Shown: positions 54,886 through 63,829, numbered from the stretch's first letter. The stretch is 64,000 bases of DNA from Myxococcota bacterium (GCA_030065855.1 JASJCT010000009.1:27133-91132); one strand, 5' to 3'. Numbers and translations: made by a program. The notes: generated by a model from the letters alone, not told the origin.

Positions 54886-56337
54886 GTTTTGAGACTGTCC
54901 CGATACACTCGCAGGCAAGAAATGTCCAATAATCCAATCCACATCGCCCGCGCCAATGGTGAAGAGGACATCGCCTGGGCGCAAAGCAGTCTTTAAATAG
55001 GCCGCTGTTTCCCCAAGGGATCCCGTGTATTGCGCTGGCTTTCCCGTCTCTTGAATGCGGCGGGTAAGCTCAGATGCGTGCACCTGCAGTCTGTCTTCTG
55101 TTGAATCGCGAACAGAGTAAATGTCTGCAATAAGAACCACATCTGCCTCGCTGAACGCAGTTGCAAAGCCCGCGAGTAGATGCCGGGTGCGGGAGCACTG
55201 GTGGGGCTGAAATACAGCGACAAAGCGCCGATCCCCGAATTTTTCCCTGGCCCCACGGAGCATTGCGCGTATTTCGGTCGGGTGGTGGGCGTAGTCATCC
55301 ACAAAGCACACCCCAGCTGCTTCGCCGCGGACTTCAAATCTTCTGGTCGCACCCTGATATTCCTTAAAGCCCTTGGCGATTTGTGATGTTGAAAGTCCGA
55401 GGAGGCGACACGTAGCAGCCGCAGCCAGCGCGTTTGAGACGTTGTGAACCCCTGGCTGGTTCATTTGTATTTGTTGTACTGAACGGCCGCTTTCAGTGAG
55501 ATCAAATCCCATCCCAGCCGGCGAAGACCGAATGTTGCGAGCGCCTATGGCAGCATCTCCCTCAATGCTAAAAGGCGTTTTTTTGCAGTGTAGATCGGCG
55601 ATGGCAGATCGTGTATTTGGACAGTCCGCATTGTACACCAGATGCCCCTCTGGTCCGACTGCGCTGGCAAATTGGGCAAACGTCTGCTCAATATCTTTGA
55701 GATCCGCGTACACGTCCAGATGGTCTTCCTCGATATTCGTAATCACCGCTACTTTAGGCGTTAGGTGCAGAAATGATCGATTGTACTCACATGCTTCAGC
55801 CACAAAGACTGGCGCTGCGCCATTGTCGGCGCTTGTCCCGAGATCTGGTGAGAATCCGCCGATGAGAAAGCCCGGCTGAACACCGGCCTGTTTTAGGCAA
55901 AAGGCGACCATGGAAGCTGTGGTGGTCTTGCCGTGGGTACCGGCAATAGCAATGCCGTAACGATCCCGCATCAACACACCCAGGAAGGCAGCATAGGAGA
56001 TGATCCGAATCCCCTGATCCGCTGCAGCCACGAGCTCTGGGTGGTCCTTGGGAAGGGCTGCCGTGGCGATCACCAGGCTTGCGTTTGAGGGAATATGTCG
56101 GCCGTCTTGGATGGCGTGCACCTCAATGTTGTCCTGTGCCAGCAGGTCTCTCACCTCATCGGCTCGCGGATCTGTTCCCGTGACTTTTAACCCGCTGGTG
56201 CTCAGCAGATGGGCCAATCCGCACATGGCTGCGCCGGCAATACCGGCGAGGTGGATTGGGGCGTCTGGATTTAGATCTGACAGCCGAAAATCTACGTTTA
56301 TGTTACGTCTATTGTTTGGAGAAATCACCGATGACAA
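54856..56337 (-). CDS. murC: UDP-N-acetylmuramate--L-alanine ligase MurC
   Basis: 493 aa. It adds the first amino acid to UDP-MurNAc in peptidoglycan synthesis. N-terminal IHLAGIAGAAMCGLA is the UDP-binding loop; GTHGKTTTASMV is the ATP P-loop; ITNIEEDHLDVY and DDYAHHPTEI are signature Mur-ligase blocks. The first codon is TTG with AAGGG 8 nt upstream; a GTG three codons later is possible. The last 14 residues (NSHSREGGNL) come from the intergenic repeat and are not part of the family. It stands outside any visible dcw cluster and follows the small Cys-rich gene by 11 bp. Confidence 0.95.
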   Translation of the reverse strand: MSSVISPNNRRNINVDFRLSDLNPDAPIHLAGIAGAAMCGLAHLLSTSGLKVTGTDPRADEVRDLLAQDNIEVHAIQDGRHIPSNASLVIATAALPKDHPELVAAADQGIRIISYAAFLGVLMRDRYGIAIAGTHGKTTTASMVAFCLKQAGVQPGFLIGGFSPDLGTSADNGAAPVFVAEACEYNRSFLHLTPKVAVITNIEEDHLDVYADLKDIEQTFAQFASAVGPEGHLVYNADCPNTRSAIADLHCKKTPFSIEGDAAIGARNIRSSPAGMGFDLTESGRSVQQIQMNQPGVHNVSNALAAAATCRLLGLSTSQIAKGFKEYQGATRRFEVRGEAAGVCFVDDYAHHPTEIRAMLRGAREKFGDRRFVAVFQPHQCSRTRHLLAGFATAFSEADVVLIADIYSVRDSTEDRLQVHASELTRRIQETGKPAQYTGSLGETAAYLKTALRPGDVLFTIGAGDVDWIIGHFLPASVSGQSQNSHSREGGNL

Positions 56338-56348
56338 TCCCTTGTCCC

Positions 56349-56612
56349 TTAACGAAGTGTTGGTGGCCTGCCGTCACTGGCGTCCGCCCCTGCGTCTTCC
56401 CAGATATAAGACGCGTCGCTCATACCGTTACAGTTGCAGGTGGTGTCAATGCAGCTACCCCCTGCAAATCCCTTTGTTTGACACGCGGCATGGCAATCCG
56501 CGTCCCCACAGCCCACGGAGTGGGTATTGGTTGCTTCGCATCCGATCCAAATAGAAAAAAGCGCTCCAAATATGAGAAATCCCAGGACGTCACTGTATTT
56601 GGAAAAAAACAT
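56349..56612 (-). CDS. Small exported Cys-rich protein with defensin-like (CS-alpha-beta) spacing
   Basis: 87 aa. A hydrophobic signal (VLGFLIFGALFSIWIGC) ends in Cys25, a possible but atypical lipobox (Trp at -3). The mature part has six Cys: 35, 40, 44, 54, 59, 61, i.e. C-x4-C-x3-C-x9-C-x4-C-x1-C with GGSC and CNC, the CxxxC/GxC/CxC signature of invertebrate- and fungal-type defensins. A 24-residue acidic tail (EDAGADASDG) follows. AGGGACAGGG precedes the ATG. Its stop is 11 bp from murC, so they are probably cotranscribed. It may be a bacterial defensin-like peptide, or just a Cys-rich lipoprotein of the type common in myxobacteria. Fold and function are inference. Confidence 0.6.
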   Translation of the reverse strand: MFFSKYSDVLGFLIFGALFSIWIGCEATNTHSVGCGDADCHAACQTKGFAGGSCIDTTCNCNGMSDASYIWEDAGADASDGRPPTLR

Positions 56613-56763
56613 CGACCCTGTCCCTTCGCGCCATACAATCTGACCCTAAAGACTATAGCATATAGCTAATTTTATAAACAATTTTAATATTTTATCTTCT
56701 TTGGATATATGGACCATAAATCGAGAGAAACCAAGACCAGTCCCTTGCATTCGACTGTATGCC

Positions 56764-56784
56764 GCTCAACGTGAGCATTTTTTT
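56764..56784 (+). terminator. Small intrinsic terminator in divergent gap
   Basis: GCTCA-ACG-TGAGC then ATTTTTTT on the plus strand. No plus-strand gene lies upstream of it; it could end an antisense or short RNA, or insulate the HD-GYP gene. Confidence 0.4.
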
Positions 56785-56862
56785 CTAAAGAAAAACCCAC
56801 GAAGAACGAATTCAATAGATAAAGGTGCACGCTAACGGCACCGCGGAACAAGTAAAGGTATC

Positions 56863-58002
56863 ATGCCCCAAGATAGCATTATGCCGCCAGATGATAATAC
56901 CGGTCCCGCGATCGTCAATCTGGTTGGGCCCAAAAACCTGCGCAATATCTTGTTCGTTGATGACGAGCCGCTCATCCTCCGCGCCTTTGCACGAGATCTC
57001 AATAAAAGCGCAGTCGATGTCACCCTGGCCCGAACCGCTGCCGAAGCCCTCGAATTACTCAAGCGGCAATCTTTCTCTGTGGTGCTTTCTGACTTTCAAA
57101 TGCCGGGTATGGACGGCATCGCATTGCTCGAGGAAGTTCGGCGTATCGATCCGGACGCGGTTAGGGTCCTGGTGTCTGGCAAGGCCGACGTGAAGATGGC
57201 CATTCAGGTGATCAACCGGGTGGGGCTGTTTAATTTTATTTCCAAGCCGTGGGACCCCTACGAGATTCGGGATGTGGTGCGCCGCGCAGTGGAGCACTAT
57301 GCCATCGCTATTGAGAATCGGCGGCTCAGCACCATGTTGAGCGCAAAGTGCGCAGAACTGAGCTATCTGGCACGGGGGTTGGAATCAGAGGTACAGGACC
57401 GAACGACCAGCCTGTTGCTAGGCCTTGTCAACGCATTGGACTTAAGAGATACCGAAACCCAGTGGCACTCTCGACGGGTCGCCCTTTACTCCCACCGGCT
57501 CGCCGAGCAACTCGGTTTGACCGGGGAGACACTGCTCACCATAGAGCGCGGCGCCTTGCTCCACGATGTGGGTAAAATCGGGGTCTCAGATACCATATTG
57601 CTCAAACCCGGTAAGTTGACCGAAGAAGAATGGATAGAGATGAAGCGACACGCCGAATACGGATATCGCATCCTCGAAGGCATTGATTTCTTAGGGGATG
57701 CCCGCCTTCTGGTCTGGCAACACCACGAGCGCTGGGACGGCAACGGGTATCCCAATCAGCTCAAAGGCGAGGAGAGCTATATCGGCGCGAGGATTTTCGC
57801 GGTTATCGACGCCTACGATGCCATGACTTCGGATAGGCCCTACCGCAAAGCCCTGGACCACGACGTGGCCTGCAAGGAAATCCAAAACGGGCGGGGGACC
57901 CAATTTGACCCAAAGATTGTCGAGGCCTGGGAGGAGATTCCAACAGACGAAATCATAGCCCTCCGCGACAGCGTGGCCGACCCCAAAGCCGGACTGGACT
58001 AG
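56863..58002 (+). CDS. Response regulator with HD-GYP domain
   Basis: 379 aa. REC domain about 27-145 with phospho-acceptor Asp77 (LSDFQMPG) and the acidic pair in VDDEP; a short helical linker; HD-GYP domain about 185-370 with HD at 234-235 (LLHDVGKIG), HHERWDGNGYP at 287-297 and DAYDAMTSDRPYR. HD-GYP proteins hydrolyse cyclic di-GMP to GMP; the full GYP motif suggests activity. AAAGG precedes the ATG. No partner histidine kinase is adjacent. Its TAG stop lies at the first bases of repeat copy 3. Confidence 0.94.
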   Translation: MPQDSIMPPDDNTGPAIVNLVGPKNLRNILFVDDEPLILRAFARDLNKSAVDVTLARTAAEALELLKRQSFSVVLSDFQMPGMDGIALLEEVRRIDPDAVRVLVSGKADVKMAIQVINRVGLFNFISKPWDPYEIRDVVRRAVEHYAIAIENRRLSTMLSAKCAELSYLARGLESEVQDRTTSLLLGLVNALDLRDTETQWHSRRVALYSHRLAEQLGLTGETLLTIERGALLHDVGKIGVSDTILLKPGKLTEEEWIEMKRHAEYGYRILEGIDFLGDARLLVWQHHERWDGNGYPNQLKGEESYIGARIFAVIDAYDAMTSDRPYRKALDHDVACKEIQNGRGTQFDPKIVEAWEEIPTDEIIALRDSVADPKAGLD

Positions 58003-58134
58003 TGCCATGTCAAACATATTCTGGCGGATAACATCGGACATTCCCCCTTTGAAAAAGGGGGGAAGGGGGATTTTCAAGGCTGGGGGGATATTACCGAAAT
58101 CCCCCCAGCCCCCTTTTCAAGGGGGAGCTTACTA
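58001..58134. repeat. Palindromic dispersed element, copy 3
   Basis: Begins AGTGCCATGTCAAACATATT, overlapping the HD-GYP stop codon, then CCCCCTTTGAAAAAGGGGG, a GGGGGATTTTCA / TGAAATCCCCC-like pair, and CCCCCTTTTCAAGGGGG. The right inverted-repeat end is shortened. It ends 4 bp before the DUF115 start; its GGGGGAG may serve as that gene's ribosome site. Confidence 0.75.
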
Positions 58135-58138
58135 GCCA

Positions 58139-60070
58139 GTGGAAGGATCAAACAAAGGGTCTAATGACATTTTTCTAGAAGCCAACTTTTTGACCTTAAA
58201 AATTCCAGGGGCGACACGCAACGCACTTAGAAACACAGCACCCAGGGGGGTGGCAATTGAAAAGGCCCTTTCAGGAGCCCCTCAGCTGGCCATCAATGGC
58301 CGACCCGTGTATGGCGATCCCCACCCCCTCGCGTCTGTGAGACAGGAGGTGGCCGGCATCGAGGGGGATGCGGACACGGCCATCATCGCCCTGTTCGGCC
58401 TGGGTTTGGGATACCACGCAGAGCAGCTGGAACGGCGATTCTCGGGCCGAATCGTTATTTTTGATCCGATGTTAGACGTGGTCAAAACCACGCTCGGCGC
58501 CCGGTTGTTGCCCCTTAAGCGCACCAAGCTGGTTTCCGATCTAGCCCATCTCTTGGCCGATGTGCAGCCGCGCCTGCAATTTGCCGAACACAAGATTATC
58601 GCCGCTGCGATGCCCGCGTATGCCGAGCAATTTCCCGAGGAACTGGCCGCGTTCAAAACAGTGCTCGAAGAGGCCCTTTCCAATGCCCATATTCTCGAGA
58701 ATACCGCACAAGACCGAACGAGCGGGTGGATCCGATTTGTGGCAGAGAACCTGAAGCAGGCCGCCCAATCCCCGCCGATCAATATATTAAAGGAGTACTT
58801 CAAAGGGACCCCTGGTATTGTGGTGGCAGCAGGGCCATCCCTTGACAGGAACATTGCTGACCTCAAAAACGCCATGGGTCACGCCCTCATCATCGGCGTA
58901 AACGCCGCTGCCAGGCCGCTCAGCTGTGCAGGTATTAAACCGGACATCGTGGCAGTGGTCGAATCCCTGGACCTAAGGGCCCAGCTCGCTGATATCGATT
59001 GGCTAAAAAACACGGCTCTCGCACCCACTCTCAACACATTTCCCAAATTCTTTGACCTGCCGGCAAGACATATTTTCCCCATTGCAGACAGTTCCATCCC
59101 CTGCAGTGACTGGCTGTCACGCGCATTTGGATGGGACCAATTTCCATCTGGCGGTAGTGTGGCGTGTACTGCGTTTTCTATCCTGCATACCCTGGGGTGC
59201 GATCCCATCATCCTCGTGGGACAAGACTTGGCCTATACCGAGGGCTATAGCTATTCTGAAGCAGCGACCTATGGCCGGCAAAAGATGGCCTTTGACCAAG
59301 AGGCCAGGCTGCTAAACGCGATGGAGCGGAACAAGGAGATCGAGACCATCCGCGGAAAAGAAGGCCTCGACCTGATGATCCGCCTAAAGGCGGTCGAAGC
59401 AGAGGCGTACGGTGGCGAGGGAACGGTTCTCACCACCCACATGTTCAACCTATTTCGCTCCTGGTTCGAAACAGCTGCTCGCACTTGGGCCAAGGACCGA
59501 ACCCTCATCAATGCCACCCAAGGGGGCATCCGCATTCGGGAGTTTGAAGAACTCACCCTAAAACAGGCCATCGAATGCCATTGCGCACAGCCTGTACCAG
59601 CAAGTGAGTGGATTGACCGGGCAGTGGCCAAGTGGTCGCCCCCGGATATGGGTGCGCTTTACGACGCGATGAAAAAGGATCTGGACGCTATTTCGACTGC
59701 AAGAGATACGGCTGAACAGGCAAAACACCTGGCCGCAACAGTTCGCAGCCAGGTAAAAGCAAACGGCTTTGCCGCGGCAGAGCCCGCGTTCAGATCCCTG
59801 GGAGCATTGGAGCAGAAACTAAGAGCCATTGCCAGGCAATCACCGCTTTTAGACGCATTCATGGCCGGACCCATCAACCGGTTACGACTGGAACGGCGAG
59901 ACGACATAGACCCCGACCCGATACGCCAGGCAATAAATTCCCTGAAGCGGAGCGAGGATATGTTTGACATTATCAAAGCAGGCAGCGAAGAGCTGACCCA
60001 CCTCTTTGATCCCCAGCTCAGGAGAGCAAAGAAAATCAACATCACGCCGCAGTCAGCGGAGGCATTATAG
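58139..60070 (+). CDS. DUF115 / Maf-type motility-associated glycosyltransferase-like protein
   Basis: 643 aa, GTG start. The central third is DUF115: GTPGIVVAAGPSLDRNI, LIIGVNAAARPL and VVESLDLRAQL, then GGSVACTAFSILHTLGCDPIILVGQDLAYT. This is the Rossmann-like domain shared by MptE and the Maf (motility accessory factor) proteins that glycosylate flagellin with nonulosonic acids. The N-terminus has a second Rossmann-like part (ALFGLGLGYHAEQLERRF) and the C-terminal 130 residues are helical. No flagellar genes lie in the window. Converges with the phosphatase gene 41 bp away. Confidence 0.85.
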   Translation: MEGSNKGSNDIFLEANFLTLKIPGATRNALRNTAPRGVAIEKALSGAPQLAINGRPVYGDPHPLASVRQEVAGIEGDADTAIIALFGLGLGYHAEQLERRFSGRIVIFDPMLDVVKTTLGARLLPLKRTKLVSDLAHLLADVQPRLQFAEHKIIAAAMPAYAEQFPEELAAFKTVLEEALSNAHILENTAQDRTSGWIRFVAENLKQAAQSPPINILKEYFKGTPGIVVAAGPSLDRNIADLKNAMGHALIIGVNAAARPLSCAGIKPDIVAVVESLDLRAQLADIDWLKNTALAPTLNTFPKFFDLPARHIFPIADSSIPCSDWLSRAFGWDQFPSGGSVACTAFSILHTLGCDPIILVGQDLAYTEGYSYSEAATYGRQKMAFDQEARLLNAMERNKEIETIRGKEGLDLMIRLKAVEAEAYGGEGTVLTTHMFNLFRSWFETAARTWAKDRTLINATQGGIRIREFEELTLKQAIECHCAQPVPASEWIDRAVAKWSPPDMGALYDAMKKDLDAISTARDTAEQAKHLAATVRSQVKANGFAAAEPAFRSLGALEQKLRAIARQSPLLDAFMAGPINRLRLERRDDIDPDPIRQAINSLKRSEDMFDIIKAGSEELTHLFDPQLRRAKKINITPQSAEAL

Positions 60071-60111
60071 GGGGGGCGTCCTTACGGACACGTCAAAACT
60101 TGATTCATCTA

Positions 60112-62163
60112 TTAAGCCACCCTTTTTACCACAACCATTGTAATATCATCGTCTGATTCATAGTCATTGAGGGCGGCGAGTATTTTTCCCTTGATCTGTT
60201 CGACTGCACTGGTGGCAACCAATTGAAATGTACGCTGGAGTCTTTTACTCCCAAAAACCTCCCTCATTTTACTCTCCGAATCGATCGGGCTATCCTTTTT
60301 TTGAGCCTCGGTGATGCCGTCTGTGAAGAGTAAGATTGCGTCATTCACGTTTAATTGAAGCGAATGATCGTCCAGCATGCCCTGCATATCGTCCACCACA
60401 CCCAACCACATACCGTCTGTTTCAATGATTTCCACTGATTGGCTCTGGGCCCGGTATACAAGCACATCCTGGTGGAGTCCGGCAAAATAAAGACTACCCC
60501 CCTCATGGGCTGCAAATGCGGTCAAGGTCATATATTTACTCTCTTGCATCAGTTTGATGTTTTTCCGGATGGCGTTATTAATAACCATTAACAGCTCAGA
60601 TGGTGAAAGGTCCGGCGTTTGCGCCAGGGCAGTGTTAATGGACGTTTGAGCCATCATCATGACCAGGCCAGCTGATACGCCATGACCGGAAACATCGCCG
60701 ATGACAATCCAGTCTTTGTCGCCCGCGTTGATAATGTCGTAATAGTCGCCCCCGACTTCATCTGCCGGCATCATATAGGCCGCGATGTCATAGCCAGGTA
60801 TTTGGGGTTTGGGTGGAAGAAGGACTGTTTGTATCTTTTTGGCCAGTGCCATTTCTCCCCATAGGGAATCTCTTGCTTCCTTCAGCTCTTTGGTTCGCGT
60901 TTGGACCTTTTCTTCGAGGTTCTCATTTAACTCCTGTAGTGCATTTTTCATGATATTGATTCTGTCGGCAAGGCCAAAGGAGAGCAATACCACTTGGATA
61001 ACCGCGCCGATTAAAGGGCCCTTTGAGATGAGCACAGTTGTAGGCACAGCGCCGTAGGATCTCAATGACTCCAAAAAGGTGCCGGCAAAGAAAAAGAGCA
61101 ATGAGGCAAATAAGATGGTGAAGTATCTCGGATGAAAATTGGGGATCCTCTTTAGTCTTTCCCTTCGTATGGTGATATTATACAGCAGCATCAGGGTCAT
61201 GGGAATGATCATGGATGCCAGGACACCCACTTCGATGATCGCACCGAGTCTATAATTATTTATAATCATAGGCAAAATGCTGACCAGAAGCGCAATGCCA
61301 GCCATAATGCGACCTGTTGTATCTCCAATTCTGGTAACTCTCCATGATTGAACAAAGTGCCTTGCGAACTGGAAGAGCATGCATACAAAAAATCCTAAAA
61401 AGAAGAGGATGGAGTAATTGGCCCACCAGTGCGCATTGGGCCAGAGGTACTGAAAGGCTAGACCCTCCATGCCCATGGAATAGAGCGTGAATGCAGCGAT
61501 ATAAAATATATAATAAAAATAACTCTGCTCCCGGACGACCAGGAAAATAAAAAAGTTGTATACGACCATGACAAAAAGAATGCCGTATAGAATCCATAGC
61601 AGCGGGGTTTCCCGATCCTTTTTATCTTGAAACGCCTCGGGAGACATCAAACTCAATAGAATTCGCATCGGGCATTGGGTCTCAAAGCGAAGGTAGATTG
61701 TCTGTGTTATCTTCGGGGCGATAGTAATCGGAAATACAAAGAATTTATAGTTTATGGGGCGCTGGGAAAAGGGGTACATATCTCCAGTAGAAATCTTGTT
61801 AAACGAGCCACTCGGTTCTGGAATGTACAAGTCGATATAGTCGATTTTGGGCTCAGCTTCCTGTAGATAGACTTCAATGGGTTTAGCTGTTGGATTGTTT
61901 ACAAAGAATCGCACCCAATACGCTGCCTTTTGATATCCAAAGGTGAGGTTTACCTTGTCTGATTGTTTCCATATGAGCTGGTTGTTTTTTGAGCTGCCTG
62001 CGACATCCTCAATCGACAAGGATTTGTTCGGATCTTTCAAGTATTCCAGATAGGTACCGATGTCGGCCTGTTGTAGTGCTTCATTGATGATGACGGGTTC
62101 TGCTGAAAAAAGCGTGCGGGGCAATAGGGTTAAGAAGAGTAAGATGATCAGCTTGTTTAACAT
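60112..62163 (-). CDS. 7TMR-DISM receptor fused to SpoIIE-type PP2C phosphatase
   Basis: 683 aa. Signal peptide IILLFLTLLPRTLFSA; an extracellular sensing domain about 30-175 of the 7TMR-DISMED2 type (YWVRFFVNNP, YIDLYIPEP); seven membrane helices about 185-395; a coiled coil about 400-435 (ALQELNENLEEKVQTRTKEL); and a SpoIIE/RsbU PP2C phosphatase about 445-683 with metal-binding Asp residues in DEVGGDYYD, GDVSGHG, LLFTDGITEA and DDITMVVV. It would dephosphorylate an anti-sigma antagonist in response to a small ligand (family knowledge); no such partner is adjacent. Confidence 0.93.
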   Translation of the reverse strand: MLNKLIILLFLTLLPRTLFSAEPVIINEALQQADIGTYLEYLKDPNKSLSIEDVAGSSKNNQLIWKQSDKVNLTFGYQKAAYWVRFFVNNPTAKPIEVYLQEAEPKIDYIDLYIPEPSGSFNKISTGDMYPFSQRPINYKFFVFPITIAPKITQTIYLRFETQCPMRILLSLMSPEAFQDKKDRETPLLWILYGILFVMVVYNFFIFLVVREQSYFYYIFYIAAFTLYSMGMEGLAFQYLWPNAHWWANYSILFFLGFFVCMLFQFARHFVQSWRVTRIGDTTGRIMAGIALLVSILPMIINNYRLGAIIEVGVLASMIIPMTLMLLYNITIRRERLKRIPNFHPRYFTILFASLLFFFAGTFLESLRSYGAVPTTVLISKGPLIGAVIQVVLLSFGLADRINIMKNALQELNENLEEKVQTRTKELKEARDSLWGEMALAKKIQTVLLPPKPQIPGYDIAAYMMPADEVGGDYYDIINAGDKDWIVIGDVSGHGVSAGLVMMMAQTSINTALAQTPDLSPSELLMVINNAIRKNIKLMQESKYMTLTAFAAHEGGSLYFAGLHQDVLVYRAQSQSVEIIETDGMWLGVVDDMQGMLDDHSLQLNVNDAILLFTDGITEAQKKDSPIDSESKMREVFGSKRLQRTFQLVATSAVEQIKGKILAALNDYESDDDITMVVVKRVA

Positions 62164-62225
62164 TGAGGGTCTACTCTCTTTGTTCTTCCCCCGGAATACG
62201 CATTGTTTTAGTAAATTATAGGTCG

Positions 62226-63023
62226 TTATAGACGAGCGTCAAAAGACAAGACCTCGCGCTGAAAGAGAATGGCGCGCGCCACGAGCAAATACCCCGCGGC
62301 ATAGAGAAAATCCATTTGGCCGAGCACGCTCTCCATGTGCAGCATGGAAAAGTAGGCAAACATTAAATCGGCAATCAAGAGTAAGAGATACCCAATGATC
62401 AGCGTAGACCAAATCCAGAAGACCCGGCCACCTCGGAATCTGAGGCCAAACCGCAGAATGACGGCACACGGTGCCAGGGATAAGAAGCTGGTGACCGGAT
62501 AAAAGATATTGAGCGAGCATTCCAGAAAACTTCCACCTGCTTCAATCGCCGGTGAAAGAATATACGGGAGGCAGATGACAGAAAGGGCGATAACTGCGAG
62601 CGCCGGCCACCAAAAAGCCAGCGGGGGGCCGAGTGACAGCCCGGAATTAGCCGCGCGCCGACAAAAAGCGAAAAGCGCCCAAATGGCCACAGGACAATAG
62701 GCGACAAAGAATAGATCGGCATATGAAGGAAATGGTGTGGCCGTCCTCAACACTGTCTGATGATACCAGAGCACGCTTTGGCCCATGGCGCAGAACAACA
62801 GGGCGATGCTCAAGATGAGCCAGTTGCGGCGATTTGGATCGGTCTCGTCGCTGCGCCGCACCACAGATATTCCGATGAAAAATGCAGCGAACAAACACAC
62901 CATTTTTGAGGTCGAGACAAAGGCAGCCCCAAACACCGACGAGTGGTATGGGCCAAAGCACAGACCCGCCAGCACGGTGATAAGCACGAGGGTGAGTGCG
63001 GTCATTGCCTTTGAACTGTTCAT
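62226..63023 (-). CDS. Polytopic membrane protein of unknown function
   Basis: 265 aa with about eight membrane helices (ALTLVLITVLAGLCFGPY, MVCLFAAFFIGISVV, WLILSIALLFCAMGQSVLW and others) and short loops. The LWYHQTVLRTATPFPSYADLFFVAYCPVA stretch resembles the membrane sensor region found in front of some GGDEF or kinase domains, but here no output domain follows. Possibly a truncated or stand-alone sensor. Its ATG overlaps the preceding small gene by 4 nt. Confidence 0.65.
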   Translation of the reverse strand: MNSSKAMTALTLVLITVLAGLCFGPYHSSVFGAAFVSTSKMVCLFAAFFIGISVVRRSDETDPNRRNWLILSIALLFCAMGQSVLWYHQTVLRTATPFPSYADLFFVAYCPVAIWALFAFCRRAANSGLSLGPPLAFWWPALAVIALSVICLPYILSPAIEAGGSFLECSLNIFYPVTSFLSLAPCAVILRFGLRFRGGRVFWIWSTLIIGYLLLLIADLMFAYFSMLHMESVLGQMDFLYAAGYLLVARAILFQREVLSFDARL

Positions 63024-63259
63024 GGGTGCCCCTTTGCGAGCGCCTTTAAGCGCGTTACCAATATCTCGGCTTTGTTCGATCCCACAAATACGCTTAGGCC
63101 TGGACCGAGTTTGTCGGCTAGCTCTGGCACGTGCTCAGGGCCGATGGCGTTATCAGTGACACCCATTTGTTTGATATACATTTCGACTGAAGCGCGGGCG
63201 ACCATGTCGCCGATATCATCGGCCAAAATCGCGACCATCTTTTCGACTAGATCGGACAC
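63020..63259 (-). CDS. Small soluble protein of unknown function
   Basis: 79 aa, GTG start with a G-rich run upstream. All-helical appearance (VEKMVAILADDIGDMVARASVEMYIKQM; IGPEHVPELADKLGPGLSVFVG; KAEILVTRLKAL). No known domain recognised. Coupled to the membrane protein by ATGA overlap, so perhaps its cytosolic partner. Confidence 0.6.
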   Translation of the reverse strand: MSDLVEKMVAILADDIGDMVARASVEMYIKQMGVTDNAIGPEHVPELADKLGPGLSVFVGSNKAEILVTRLKALAKGHP

Positions 63260-63340
63260 AGTAGACGCTATCCCCCCTTATTTAGATTAAGCCTAGCTCA
63301 ATTTTTCGGGGTGTAAAGAACCGAAAACACTCTGAATTGA

Positions 63341-63742
63341 TCAGGGCAGCAGGGTAACGATGAGCTCCCTGCCTGATCTGGGTCCGTCAAAATCGCAGAA
63401 AAAGATGTTTTGCCACGTGCCGAGCACCAACTCACCCCCCTTTAGGGGAATTGTCTCTGAAGGTCCAACGATGCCGGCCTTGATATGGGCGTCGGCATTG
63501 CCATCTACCCGGTCGTGTATCCAAACACCCCTGGGCACCATGTTTTGCAGGCAAGTGGTGATGTCTTTGCGAATATTCGGATCCCAGTTTTCCTGTATCA
63601 TCACCGCAGAGGTGGCACCTTTTGCAAATAGGGCAGCGAGCGCGGCAGATGGGTGTTTACGAACCACATTTCTGAGTTTCTCGGTTACGTCGATGAGCAT
63701 CTCCCGCTCAGTGCTGGCCACGGTGATGATTTCCCGGTGCAT
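63341..63742 (-). CDS. yjbQ: YjbQ/UPF0047 family protein
   Basis: 133 aa, the family's normal size. Conserved blocks: ATSAVMIQENWDPNIRKD, WIHDRVDGNADAHIKAGIVGPSETIPLKGGELVLGTWQNIFFCDFDGPRSGREL, including the NADAHIK and GTWQ motifs. Members form trimers; some show weak thiamine-phosphate synthase activity, hence the name secondary thiamine-phosphate synthase, but the true role is open. AAGGAGGT sits 7 nt before the ATG. Confidence 0.93.
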   Translation of the reverse strand: MHREIITVASTEREMLIDVTEKLRNVVRKHPSAALAALFAKGATSAVMIQENWDPNIRKDITTCLQNMVPRGVWIHDRVDGNADAHIKAGIVGPSETIPLKGGELVLGTWQNIFFCDFDGPRSGRELIVTLLP

Positions 63743-63829
63743 GTGAATACCTCCTTAGCTGTGGTTCTCATGTAGATGTTTCTTCTACTATACGCCTAGT
63801 AGCTGGTTGGCGTCCCAAAATGGCCCCTA

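Noticed and set aside
54746..54937. 63-aa frame reading SFPRRREST/WTPAFAGVT-type sequence
   Set aside because: This is the well-known spurious translation of the widespread palindromic repeat.
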